A stretch of DNA of 64,000 nucleotides from Candidatus Sphingomonas colombiensis. Lineage in GTDB: Bacteria; Pseudomonadota; Alphaproteobacteria; Sphingomonadales; Sphingomonadaceae. Positions 30,730-38,231 of the stretch are shown one piece after another (position 1 is the stretch's first letter; every line of letters begins with the position of its first letter). The translations under genes and the position numbers were made by a program. The stretch covers positions 3,441,001 through 3,505,000 of the forward strand of contig CP119315.1 of assembly GCA_029202845.1 (NCBI GenBank), read 5' to 3'. The notes below the pieces were generated by a model. The model had not been told where the DNA came from. It did not search any database and saw only the letters and a list, made by a program, of their open reading frames with translations.

Positions 30730-31421
30730 AAGCTCTCATCGTCGCGGCCGGCTATGGTAGCCGGCTGCGCGCGGTGTCCCCCTCGAAGCCATTGACCCCG
30801 GTCGCCGGCGTGCCGCTCATCGCGCGCGTCATCGCGGCGGCGCGGGCCGGTGGCGCGACCGGCTCCACCGTCGTTACTGGACATGAGGCGGATGCCGTCG
30901 AGAGCTATCTCCATAGCCTCGATCCGGCGATTACATGCGTCCGCACACGGGATTGGTCTTTAGCCAATGGCCATTCGGTACTGACCGGCGCGGACGCTAT
31001 CGGGCCGGCGCAGCACCTGCTGATGATGGCCGACCATCTGTTCGATCCGGCGATCGTAAAATGCGCCATTGCCGCGCCCGAGGCGCCACTCACGCTGGCA
31101 ATCGACCGGCGACTCGACAATCCATTGGTTGATCTCGACGATGTGACCCGCGTCCGCACCGATGGCGATGCGATCGTGGCGATCGGGAAGCATCTCGCCG
31201 ATTATGACGCGTTCGATTGCGGCGTGTTCTCGGTGGATGGCCGTTTCCACGACGCGTTGCGCGCCAGCATCGCGACGGGCGGCAATGGGTCTATTTCCGC
31301 CGGGGTAGAGGCGCTCGCCACCAACGGAGGCGCCCGCGTCACCGATGTAGGCGACGCATGGTGGCTCGACGTCGATGATCCCAAGGCGCTTGCACAGGCG
31401 GAAGCGGCACTCGCCGACTAA
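30726..31421 (+). CDS. Nucleotidyltransferase, probable CTP:inositol-1-phosphate cytidylyltransferase
   Basis: A 231-residue GT-A-fold nucleotidyltransferase starting at GTG and overlapping the ino1 stop. The nucleotide-binding motif LIVAAGYGSRL is at residues 4-14, then P-x-K-P-L-TPVAGVPL, and DHLFDPAI in the middle. Similar enzymes activate inositol phosphate or sugar phosphates. Coupling to ino1 makes inositol-phosphate cytidylylation the most likely reaction, producing CDP-inositol for the nearby phosphatidyltransferase. The substrate is inferred, not shown. Confidence 0.75.
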   Translation: MKALIVAAGYGSRLRAVSPSKPLTPVAGVPLIARVIAAARAGGATGSTVVTGHEADAVESYLHSLDPAITCVRTRDWSLANGHSVLTGADAIGPAQHLLMMADHLFDPAIVKCAIAAPEAPLTLAIDRRLDNPLVDLDDVTRVRTDGDAIVAIGKHLADYDAFDCGVFSVDGRFHDALRASIATGGNGSISAGVEALATNGGARVTDVGDAWWLDVDDPKALAQAEAALAD

Positions 31422-31475
31422 ACTCCGCTCTGTTCCAGAACGGACATAATTCTCTTCAGGTGGAGCAGAGATTAC

Positions 31476-31539
31476 TGATTTCCCGCGCCCCGTACGCAAC
31501 ATGCTTTCGGCACATGTGCGGGGGAGGCGCGGGAAATCA
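31476..31539. repeat. Long inverted repeat between convergent genes
   Basis: TGATTTCCCGCGCC (31476-31489) and GGCGCGGGAAATCA (31526-31539) are a perfect 14-bp inverted repeat. The 36-base interior can pair further through CGCAACATG and CATGTGCG, so an extended hairpin is possible. It lies between the cytidylyltransferase gene and the convergent SRPBCC gene. A bidirectional terminator or a mobile repeat unit are both possible. Confidence 0.6.
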
Positions 31540-31547
31540 CTGGCATC

Positions 31548-32069
31548 TCATGCCAGACCGACCGCCCGTTTTGCCACCGCTTCCGCATCCGCATGGAGCT
31601 TCCAGAAGTTCGCGACCCCCTGCCCTGCCACGCGGCGTTCCAGCGCGGCGAGATGCGCCGCCCAACCGCCACCAAAATTCGCGGCGTCTTCAGGGCCGCG
31701 CAGCCCGGTGTGATGCAGCACCAGTCTTGTGCCGTCGCCCTCCGGCGCAAGCGTGATGGTCACCTCGCCGGCATCGCCGTTCGACCAGTTGAAGGCGAGC
31801 GTATGCGGCGGCTCGACGCGCAGCACCCGCTCATTCCAGGTATTGCCCGAGACGCCGGCATAACGTTCGGGCGTGGGCACCTCTTCGTCCGACAAGCGCT
31901 CATGCGCCATGGTAAATCCAATCGTGCCGCCGGGGCGGAGATCGCCGGGCCCGGCCATGAACCAACGCGCGCGCAATTCAGGATCGACGAGATATTGCCA
32001 TACCGTGTCGATCGGCGCGGCAAGCAGCCGCTCGAAACGCAATTCCTGCGGGGTGATTAAGTCAGCCAT
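31548..32069 (-). CDS. SRPBCC (AHSA1-like) domain protein
   Basis: A 173-residue protein from ATG 32069. It fits the AHSA1 group of START-like ligand-binding proteins: TPQELRFERLLAAPIDTVW near the start, PELRARWFMAGPG and GGTIGFTM in the middle, and GWAAHLAALER near the end. The function is unknown; related proteins bind hydrophobic ligands. It is the last gene of an ArsR-SRPBCC-SRPBCC operon, separated by two bases from the preceding gene. Confidence 0.8.
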   Translation of the reverse strand: MADLITPQELRFERLLAAPIDTVWQYLVDPELRARWFMAGPGDLRPGGTIGFTMAHERLSDEEVPTPERYAGVSGNTWNERVLRVEPPHTLAFNWSNGDAGEVTITLAPEGDGTRLVLHHTGLRGPEDAANFGGGWAAHLAALERRVAGQGVANFWKLHADAEAVAKRAVGLA

Positions 32070-32071
32070 TG

Positions 32072-32506
32072 TTATCCAAGCTCCTTTTCCAGCGATTGCA
32101 ATATCATCGTCCAACCTTCGCGTGTGCGATCGGCATAAGCTGCCCATTGTGGCGCCATCTCGTGCGTCAGCGTCAGCCGGGCTTCGTTCCTGAGCGGCGT
32201 GATTTCGATGGTTACCCGCGTCCACTCATCTTCCGGCGCGGGGTCGGCACCAAACAGGAATACCAGTCGCGTCGGGCGATCGAGCACCTCGAAGCGCAAG
32301 CGGTGACGCGCATCCCCGTTCGCCCGGCGCTCGACGATCAGCGCGGCACCACCGACACGCGGGTCGATCTCGCAAGTCAGCATCTCGCCATCGGGCGTCG
32401 CGAACAGGAAATTCCGCGCGACAGCCGGATCGAGCCATGCGTCGAACACGCGTTCAGGCGATGCCGCAAAGTCGCGCGTTATCGTGAGCAGCACCGGATT
32501 GTTCAT
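32072..32506 (-). CDS. SRPBCC (AHSA1-like) domain protein
   Basis: A 144-residue paralogue of the next downstream SRPBCC protein, from ATG 32506, which overlaps the arsR stop (ATGA). It contains LLTITRDFAASPERVFDAW, PAVARNFLF, and the late GWTMILQSLEKEL typical of AHSA1-type proteins. Gene arrangement with an ArsR regulator is common in proteobacteria and suggests expression under a signal sensed by the repressor. Ligand unknown. Confidence 0.8.
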   Translation of the reverse strand: MNNPVLLTITRDFAASPERVFDAWLDPAVARNFLFATPDGEMLTCEIDPRVGGAALIVERRANGDARHRLRFEVLDRPTRLVFLFGADPAPEDEWTRVTIEITPLRNEARLTLTHEMAPQWAAYADRTREGWTMILQSLEKELG

Positions 32507-32826
32507 TTTCCGTCCTCCTGCAACGCGACTTCCAAAGCGTCGAGCTGCCGGTTCCAGAACCGCGACCATTTGCCGAGCCACGCCTCCACCTCGGCGAAAC
32601 GTTCGGCCTTCAGGCGGCACAATTGCTGTCGTCCGGCCTTGCGCCGCTCGATCAATCCCGCGCGCGTCAACACGCCAACATGTTTCGCCGCCCCGGCAAA
32701 GCTCATCGCGTGGGGCGCAGCGAGATCGCCGATCGATCGCTCGCCCTTTTGCAAATCGGCCAGCATCGCGCGCCGTGTGGGATCGGCGAGCGCAGCGAAG
32801 GTCAGATCAAGAATATCTTCAACCAT
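32503..32826 (-). CDS. ArsR-family transcriptional repressor
   Basis: A 107-residue winged-helix protein. The family pattern ILDLTFAALADPTRRAMLADL is at residues 5-25, and the recognition helix is in FAGAAKHVGVLTRAG. There are no paired Cys residues, so it is not a metal sensor of the classic ArsR type. It belongs to the group found next to AHSA1-like proteins. Its start codon lies inside a perfect 14-bp palindrome and one -10-box spacing from a promoter, so autoregulation and leaderless translation are likely. Confidence 0.85.
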   Translation of the reverse strand: MVEDILDLTFAALADPTRRAMLADLQKGERSIGDLAAPHAMSFAGAAKHVGVLTRAGLIERRKAGRQQLCRLKAERFAEVEAWLGKWSRFWNRQLDALEVALQEDGK

Positions 32827-32861
32827 ATGGTTGTATTATTCGGCTCGCGGCGAATTGTAAA
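32820..32861 (-). promoter_or_regulatory. Autoregulated, apparently leaderless arsR promoter
   Basis: On the minus strand TTTACA (32856-32861) and TAATAC (32833-32838) are separated by 17 bases; the predicted +1 is base 32826, the A of the arsR ATG. The palindrome CAACCATATGGTTG (32820-32833) overlaps the -10 edge and the start codon and is the probable repressor site. Confidence 0.65.
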
Positions 32862-32942
32862 CCCTTAGGTTGAATTTATATGCCCTGCGAAGCCGGGACT
32901 AATGTTGCGGTTTTGTTGCGCTTCTGTGCATCAGTCTTTCTG

Positions 32943-33620
32943 ATGCTCAAGACGCTTACCTGTTGCCTGGTCGGTCTGGCGACCGCGGCCTTCCCCGCTA
33001 AGGCGATGGCGCGCGACGATGCGCAATTGTGGCTGACCGTCGCTGGCGCAGTGGACCTGGGCGACGGCTGGCGACTGTCGCAAGAGGCAATCACGCGGAT
33101 CAGCGATACACGCCGTGGCCTATACGAGATCGAGAGCAACATATTGGTCGGGTATCGCGTCGCGCCCCGGCTAACACTGTGGGCCGGCTATACCCACGAT
33201 CCGAATTATGAGGCGGGCCGCTTTGCCGTGATGGAACATCGCGGGCGCGAACAGGTAACGCTCGACGATATTCGCATCGGTCGAGTGCGTGCAAACTTCC
33301 GGTTACGCGGCGAACAACGCTGGCGCGAGGGGACGGAGGGTACGGGCTGGCGCCTGCGGCCATTCGTCCGCGTCGCCCTTCCCTTTCAGACGAACGGCAC
33401 AACCGGTGTAGCGATCAGTCACGAGAGCTTCATCAACCTCAACCGTACGGCCTTTCAGCCAATTCGCGGCGTGGACCGAATGCGGAATGCGATCGCATTT
33501 TACACCCCGCTGGCGAAGGGGGTGAATGTCGAGCTGGGCTATCTCAACCAATATAGTTTCGCCGCAACAGGCGCGAGCGATCACGCAGCCACAGCCAGTT
33601 TAAGCTTCGCGTTCCGCTAA
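32943..33620 (+). CDS. DUF2490 family outer-membrane-type protein
   Basis: A 225-residue protein from ATG 32943 with a signal peptide over residues 1-23 (CCLVGLATAAFPAKAMA). The mature part has alternating amphipathic strands with aromatic girdles, such as LWAGYTHDPNYEAGRF and a C-terminal ASLSFAFR ending in an aromatic-Arg, typical of small beta-barrels of the DUF2490 group. Localisation to the outer membrane is inferred. Function unknown; it is monocistronic. Confidence 0.7.
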   Translation: MLKTLTCCLVGLATAAFPAKAMARDDAQLWLTVAGAVDLGDGWRLSQEAITRISDTRRGLYEIESNILVGYRVAPRLTLWAGYTHDPNYEAGRFAVMEHRGREQVTLDDIRIGRVRANFRLRGEQRWREGTEGTGWRLRPFVRVALPFQTNGTTGVAISHESFINLNRTAFQPIRGVDRMRNAIAFYTPLAKGVNVELGYLNQYSFAATGASDHAATASLSFAFR

Positions 33621-33671
33621 AACGCAAGTCACGAGACATTACCAAGATCGCGACAAATATCGTCGCACTTT

Positions 33672-33697
33672 GGAACGGTTTTGATATCATCCACGTT
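33672..33697 (+). promoter_or_regulatory. EcfG general-stress-response promoter
   Basis: GGAAC at 33672-33676 and CGTT at 33694-33697 are separated by 17 bases, matching the alphaproteobacterial EcfG consensus GGAAC-N16/17-CGTT. It lies 31 bases before the ATG of a small membrane protein. Confidence 0.7.
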
Positions 33698-33727
33698 CTC
33701 GCTTTGATTTCGGATGGAGAACAAGCG

Positions 33728-33871
33728 ATGTTGTGGACGATTGTCGTGATCCTCGTGATCCTGTGGCTGCTTGGTTTTAGCCTGCATATCGCCGGCGGCC
33801 TGATCCATATCCTGTTGATCGTCGCGCTGGTCGTCGGCTTGGTCCAACTTTTCACCGGTCGCCGAGTATAG
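33728..33871 (+). CDS. Small membrane protein, lmo0937/DUF5670 family
   Basis: A 47-residue protein with a GGAG site. It consists almost entirely of two hydrophobic segments (MLWTIVVILVILWLLGF and LIHILLIVALVVGLVQLF) joined by SLHIAGG, ending in TGRRV. This is the pattern of the lmo0937-type mini-membrane proteins often found in stress regulons. The EcfG-type promoter directly upstream supports a general-stress role. Too short for most gene finders but convincing. Confidence 0.8.
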   Translation: MLWTIVVILVILWLLGFSLHIAGGLIHILLIVALVVGLVQLFTGRRV

Positions 33872-33919
33872 CGTGTAACGGCGTCGGCCCGAATCTGGCC
33901 GACGCCGCATCATCGACAT

Positions 33920-35203
33920 TCACTGAGCGAAGAGCAGCACCGGCGTTTCGAGCAGTTTCCTGAGCGCCTGGACATAGCTTGCCGCGTCCCAGCCATCGAC
34001 GACGCGATGGTCGCAGCTGATCGACAGGTTCATCAGCTTGGCGCGCACGATATCGTCGCCTCGGAACACCGGACGCTCGACGATCTTGTTCGGGCCGATG
34101 ATCGCCACCTCGGGCCGATTGATCACCGGCGTGGTGGCGATCCCGCCGAGCGGACCGAGGCTGGTGACGGTGATCGTCCCCCCACCCAGTTCCTCCGGCT
34201 TCAGCTTCGATGCGCGCGCCGCCTCCGCGAGCCGGGTGATCTCGGCGGCGAGCTGCCACACGTTGCGATCCTGCGCATCGCGGATCACCGGCACGGTCAG
34301 CCCCGCATCGGTCTGCGTCGCCATGCCGAGATGGACCCGGCCCGAGCGCGTCACGATCCCCGCCTCGTCATCATAACGCGCGTTGAGCATCGAGAAATCG
34401 GGGAGCGTGCGGCAGATCGCGACGATCAGCAGCGGCAGCATCGTCAGCTTCGGGCGCTGCCCGCGCGTCGCATTGAGGTCCGCGCGCACCCGTTCCAGCT
34501 CGGTCACGTCGATCTCGTCGACATAGGTGAAATGCGGGATGCTGCGCTTCGATGCGGCCATGTTCTCGGCGATGCGGCGGCGCATCCCGATCACCTTGAT
34601 CTGCTCGTCGGCGCAGGCCCGGCTGGCGTGCGGGGCATGATAGCCCTGCCCCGAGGCATAACGCAGATAGGCATCGAGATCGGCGTGACGAATGCGATCG
34701 CCCTCCGCCGCCTTCACCGCGGCGAGATCGACCCCCAGATCCTGCGCGCGGGCACGAACCGCTGGCGAGGCGAGCACGTGGTGAGGCGGCGCACTTGTCT
34801 CTTCAGCCACCACCGCCTTCACGGCGGCAGGCTCGGTCGCCACAGCCGCTGGCGGCACCGCGACCGGCGCGGGCGCGGCGGGGGCAGCCGCGACAACCAC
34901 CGGCTCGATCACGGCAGTGCCCGGCGTTTCCGCCTCGATCTGCTCGGCCGCCTCTTCCTCGCCCTCGATCTCGATCACCACCAGCGTCGCGCCGATCGAC
35001 ACCTGATCGCCAACCTCCCCGGCAAGCTCCACGACCGTCCCCGCAACCGGGCTCTCCATCTCCACCGTCGCCTTGTCGGTCATCATGTCCGCAATCTGCT
35101 GGTCTTCCTCGACCCGATCACCAACCTTGATATGCCAGGCAACAATCTCCGCCTCGGAAATGCCCTCGCCAATATCCGGCAAACGGAACTTGAAACGCGC
35201 CAT
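33920..35203 (-). CDS. bkdB: Branched-chain 2-oxoacid dehydrogenase E2 (dihydrolipoamide acyltransferase)
   Basis: A 427-residue E2 from ATG 35203. Domains in order: lipoyl domain with the modified K44 in MTDKATVEM, an Ala/Pro-rich linker (about 85-140), the E3-binding domain (ASPAVRARAQDLGVDL, about 150-190), and the catalytic core ending in DHRVVDGWDAA with H399 and D403. It transfers the acyl group to CoA in the oxidation of Val, Leu and Ile keto acids. Third gene of the operon, five bases after the E1 beta stop. No E3 gene is in the window. Confidence 0.9.
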   Translation of the reverse strand: MARFKFRLPDIGEGISEAEIVAWHIKVGDRVEEDQQIADMMTDKATVEMESPVAGTVVELAGEVGDQVSIGATLVVIEIEGEEEAAEQIEAETPGTAVIEPVVVAAAPAAPAPVAVPPAAVATEPAAVKAVVAEETSAPPHHVLASPAVRARAQDLGVDLAAVKAAEGDRIRHADLDAYLRYASGQGYHAPHASRACADEQIKVIGMRRRIAENMAASKRSIPHFTYVDEIDVTELERVRADLNATRGQRPKLTMLPLLIVAICRTLPDFSMLNARYDDEAGIVTRSGRVHLGMATQTDAGLTVPVIRDAQDRNVWQLAAEITRLAEAARASKLKPEELGGGTITVTSLGPLGGIATTPVINRPEVAIIGPNKIVERPVFRGDDIVRAKLMNLSISCDHRVVDGWDAASYVQALRKLLETPVLLFAQ

Positions 35204-35208
35204 CGTCG

Positions 35209-36267
35209 TCAATCCTTCAGAATCTTCTTGAGCGCCTGACCGATCCGCACCGGCCCCGGAAAATAGGCCCATTCCAGGCTGTGCGGATAAGGCGTGTCGA
35301 ACCCGGTGACGCGCTCGATCGGCGCCTCGAGGTGATAGAAGCAACGTTCCTGCACCAGCGCCGACAGCTCCGCGCCAAAGCCGGAGGTGCGCGTCGCTTC
35401 GTGCACGATCATGCACCGGCCGGTCTTGCGCACCGACGCCTCGATCGTCTCGATATCGAGCGGCATCAGCGTGCGGAGATCGATCACCTCGGCATCAACG
35501 CCCGCTTCGGCCACCACATTCAGGCAGACGTGGACCATCGTGCCGTAAGCGAGGATCGTCACCGCCTCGCCCTCTCGCACGACGTTCGCCTTGCCCAGCG
35601 GGATGCGGTAATAACCGGTCGGCACCTCGCTGGCGGGATGCTTGGACCAATTTTCGGCCGGGCGATCCCAGTGGCCGTTGAAGGGGCCGTTATAGATGCG
35701 CTTGGGTTCGAAGAAAATTACGGGGTCATTGTCCTCAATGGCGGCGATTAGGAGACCTTTCGCGTCGTAGGGAGTGGACGGAATTACCGTTTTGAGCCCA
35801 GCGACATGGGTGAAGATCCCCTCCGGCGATTGCGAATGCGTCTGCCCACCGAAGATACCGCCGCCGAACGGCGACCGCACGGTGAGCGGCGCGATGAATT
35901 CGCCATCGGAACGATAACGCAGCCGCGCCGCTTCGCTGACGAGCTGATCGAGCGCGGGATAGATATAGTCGGCGAACTGGATCTCCGGCACCGGGCGCAG
36001 GCCATAGGCCCCCATCCCCACCGCGACGCCGATGATACCGCATTCGGTGATCGGCGTATCGAACACGCGGGTCTTGCCGTATTTCTTCTGCAAGCCGGCG
36101 GTCGCGCGGAACACGCCGCCGAAATAACCCACGTCCTCGCCCATCACGACGATCGCGTCATCGCGCGCCATGGTTACGTCCAGCGCAGAGTTGATCGCCT
36201 GGATCATGTTCATCCGCGCGGTTTCCGGCGCATCGGCGGCCGGTTCGGTCTCGATAATCTCAGCCAC
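35209..36267 (-). CDS. bkdA2: Branched-chain 2-oxoacid dehydrogenase E1 component, beta subunit
   Basis: A 352-residue transketolase-type beta subunit. The sequence contains NMIQAINSALDVTMARDD, GEDVGYFGGVFRAT, and FGGGIFGGQTHSQSPEG, which matches E1 beta, and a C-terminal swivel domain with LRTLMPLDIETI. With the alpha subunit it forms the thiamine-dependent E1 that decarboxylates branched-chain 2-oxo acids. It follows the alpha gene by six bases and precedes E2 by five, so the three form one operon. Confidence 0.9.
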   Translation of the reverse strand: MAEIIETEPAADAPETARMNMIQAINSALDVTMARDDAIVVMGEDVGYFGGVFRATAGLQKKYGKTRVFDTPITECGIIGVAVGMGAYGLRPVPEIQFADYIYPALDQLVSEAARLRYRSDGEFIAPLTVRSPFGGGIFGGQTHSQSPEGIFTHVAGLKTVIPSTPYDAKGLLIAAIEDNDPVIFFEPKRIYNGPFNGHWDRPAENWSKHPASEVPTGYYRIPLGKANVVREGEAVTILAYGTMVHVCLNVVAEAGVDAEVIDLRTLMPLDIETIEASVRKTGRCMIVHEATRTSGFGAELSALVQERCFYHLEAPIERVTGFDTPYPHSLEWAYFPGPVRIGQALKKILKD

Positions 36268-36273
36268 TGATCG

Positions 36274-37563
36274 TTACCCTTTCCGTGCCCATGGGCGGCC
36301 GGAAGCCTCTTCCTCGTCAATCATCATCTGCCGCTGTTCACGCAGATGCCACGGCATTTCCTCGAACACGCCGTCGAACAGGCTATCGAGCGGCTGGAGC
36401 AGGCCATGACCGAGGATGCCGTTCTTTTCCGCTTCCTTCTGCGCGGCCTTCACCTCTTCCGCGACCTCGCGATCCATCGCCGCCTGACGCTCCTCATCCC
36501 ATTCGCCGATCGCGATGAGATGATCCTTCAGACGCCGGATCGGATCGCCGAGCGGCCACGCGGTCGGCTCCCCTGCCGAGCGATAGGCGCTGGGATCGTC
36601 CGAGGTGGAATGCCCCTCGGCGCGATAGGTGAAATGCTCGATCAGCGTTGGCCCGACGTTGGTCCGCGCACGCTCCGCCGCCCACATCGTCGCGGCATAG
36701 ACGGCCAGCGCATCATTGCCGTCGACCCGCAACCCCGCGATGCCATAGCCCACCGCGCGCGCAGCGAAGGTGGTCGCCTCAGCGCCGGCAAAGCCCGAGA
36801 AGCTGGAGATCGCCCATTGATTGTTGACCACGTTGAAGATCACCGGCGCGCGATAGACGGTGGCGAAAGTGAGCGCGGAGTGGAAATCGCCCTCCGCCGT
36901 GGAACCTTCGCCGCACCAGGTCGCCGCGATGCGCGTATCGCCCTTGGCGGCGGAGGCCATCGCCCAGCCAACGGCTTGCGGATATTGCGTGGTGAGGTTC
37001 CCGGAAATCGAGAAGAAACCGGCTTCGCGCACCGAATACATGATCGGCAATTGCTTGCCCTGCAACCGATCGCCCCGGTTGGAATAGATCTGGTTCATCA
37101 TGTCGACCATCGACCAGTCGCGCGCGATCAACAGCCCCTGCTGACGATATGAAGGGAAGCACATATCGTCATATTGCAGCGCGTGCGCCGCCGCGACCGC
37201 GACCGCCTCTTCACCAAGCGACTTCATATAGAAGCTGGTCTTGCCCTGCCGCTGAGCGCGGAACATGCGTTCATCGAACGCGCGGACCAACGCCATGTGG
37301 CGCAGCATCCGCCGCACGGTATCGGGCGAAAGGCGTGGATTCCACGGGCCGACGGCATTGCCCTGATCGTCCAGCACGCGGACCATCGTATAAGCGAGAT
37401 CACGGAAACTGTCGGGCGCGGCATGCGTATCGGGGCGCGGCGCGGCGCCGGCCGCGGGCACATCGACCACGGAGAAATCCACCTCATCGCCGGGCCGGAA
37501 ATGCGGTTCCGGCACGTGGAGCGACAAAGGCTTCAAATTGCTGCGAACGGGACCGCCGGCCAT
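36274..37563 (-). CDS. bkdA1: Branched-chain 2-oxoacid dehydrogenase E1 component, alpha subunit
   Basis: A 429-residue protein from ATG 37563 (GGAGAG upstream). It has the long N-terminal arm typical of bacterial branched-chain E1 alpha and the thiamine-diphosphate motif GEGSTAEGDFHSAL-x-FA-x8-NVVNNQWAIS (GDG-like to NN). Other conserved segments are GKTSFYMKSLGEEA and GHSTSDDPSAYR, the latter containing the regulatory-loop Ser region. It decarboxylates the 2-oxo acids. First gene of the operon, 51 bases downstream of a palindromic operator. Confidence 0.9.
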   Translation of the reverse strand: MAGGPVRSNLKPLSLHVPEPHFRPGDEVDFSVVDVPAAGAAPRPDTHAAPDSFRDLAYTMVRVLDDQGNAVGPWNPRLSPDTVRRMLRHMALVRAFDERMFRAQRQGKTSFYMKSLGEEAVAVAAAHALQYDDMCFPSYRQQGLLIARDWSMVDMMNQIYSNRGDRLQGKQLPIMYSVREAGFFSISGNLTTQYPQAVGWAMASAAKGDTRIAATWCGEGSTAEGDFHSALTFATVYRAPVIFNVVNNQWAISSFSGFAGAEATTFAARAVGYGIAGLRVDGNDALAVYAATMWAAERARTNVGPTLIEHFTYRAEGHSTSDDPSAYRSAGEPTAWPLGDPIRRLKDHLIAIGEWDEERQAAMDREVAEEVKAAQKEAEKNGILGHGLLQPLDSLFDGVFEEMPWHLREQRQMMIDEEEASGRPWARKG

Positions 37564-37613
37564 GCTCTCTCCAGACTCGCGCCGCATCATTCGGCACGCA
37601 CGGCTATTTCGCG

Positions 37614-37636
37614 CGCTTGAAATATAATTTCAAGCG
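37614..37636 (-). promoter_or_regulatory. Palindromic operator upstream of the bkd operon
   Basis: CGCTTGAAAT (37614-37623) and ATTTCAAGCG (37627-37636) are a perfect ten-bp inverted repeat with a three-base ATA spacer. The A/T core contains a TATATT -10-like hexamer on the minus strand, so a repressor binding here would block the promoter. It is the only strong repeat in the 190-base leader region. The regulator is not encoded nearby. Confidence 0.6.
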
Positions 37637-37756
37637 GCGAAAAGGGGCAGGTTCACGCAATTTGTCGAAAGCGCAGGGCGGCCGGACTATGCCTCGCGGT
37701 GAATTGGCGCCTGCGATGGCGCTTCGTGAAGCAGTGACGTCGGCGCGGTTGCGGCC

Positions 37757-38065
37757 TCAGCGCGGGCTGGCGTCCGGCGTGGCGGCGAGCAAGCTATTGA
37801 GTTCATCTTCCGATAGCGGCGCAAGAAATTCGCAGCCAATCTCACCATCATTCGACCAGATGATCCGCGCGTGACGCTGCACCGCGCCGGGCAACCCGAT
37901 CTTGAGCGTCGTTCCCACCGGCAACGCGATCGATATCCGCGCACGGATACCGTTGGCGGACGCGTCGATCACCTCGACCGACACCGCGACCCGCGCGGTG
38001 GCGCGGCATTCCGCCGGCGAGCGCGGCGCGCGGCGGGCGTCATTTGATTTCGCGAGAGCGGTCAT
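37757..38065 (-). CDS. PilZ-domain protein, predicted c-di-GMP binding
   Basis: A 102-residue single-domain protein. The PilZ signature is visible: an RRAPR (RxxxR) motif near residues 11-15 and D-A-S-A-N-G (DxSxxG) near 34-39, followed by beta strands with VGTTLKIGLPG and GEIGCEF. Both nucleotide-binding elements are present, so c-di-GMP binding is plausible. It is a stand-alone gene, and its target process cannot be told from the sequence. Confidence 0.8.
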   Translation of the reverse strand: MTALAKSNDARRAPRSPAECRATARVAVSVEVIDASANGIRARISIALPVGTTLKIGLPGAVQRHARIIWSNDGEIGCEFLAPLSEDELNSLLAATPDASPR

Positions 38066-38168
38066 CTGTCGTCTTCCCTGTCCGATCGCGCCATCCTGCC
38101 ATCATGATGGTTAAGAGATGGTAGCCACGCCCTGCGCGGCGGCCACGCCGTCGGGCACCGCGGGCATG

Positions 38169-38199
38169 AAAAAGGCCCGGCGGATTTCCCGCCGGGCCT
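38169..38199 (-). terminator. Rho-independent terminator of the Bax inhibitor-1 gene
   Basis: On the minus strand an 11-bp G/C-rich stem (38173-38183 with 38189-38199, five-base loop) is followed by TTTTT (38173-38169). It lies 33 bases after the stop of the minus-strand YccA-family gene and is the clearest host terminator in the window. Confidence 0.85.
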
Positions 38200-38231
38200 C
38201 GAACATTTCAGCCGTTTGAGTGGCCGATCGA

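Noticed and set aside
32072..32620. Longer SRPBCC start at 32620
   Set aside because: It would overlap arsR by over 100 bases; ATG 32506 gives ATGA coupling and the family N-terminus.
34007..35239. Long plus-strand frame opposite bkdB (410 codons), rich in Arg, His and Asp
   Set aside because: Typical antisense shadow of a high-GC gene; the minus strand encodes an intact E2 with lipoyl and catalytic motifs.
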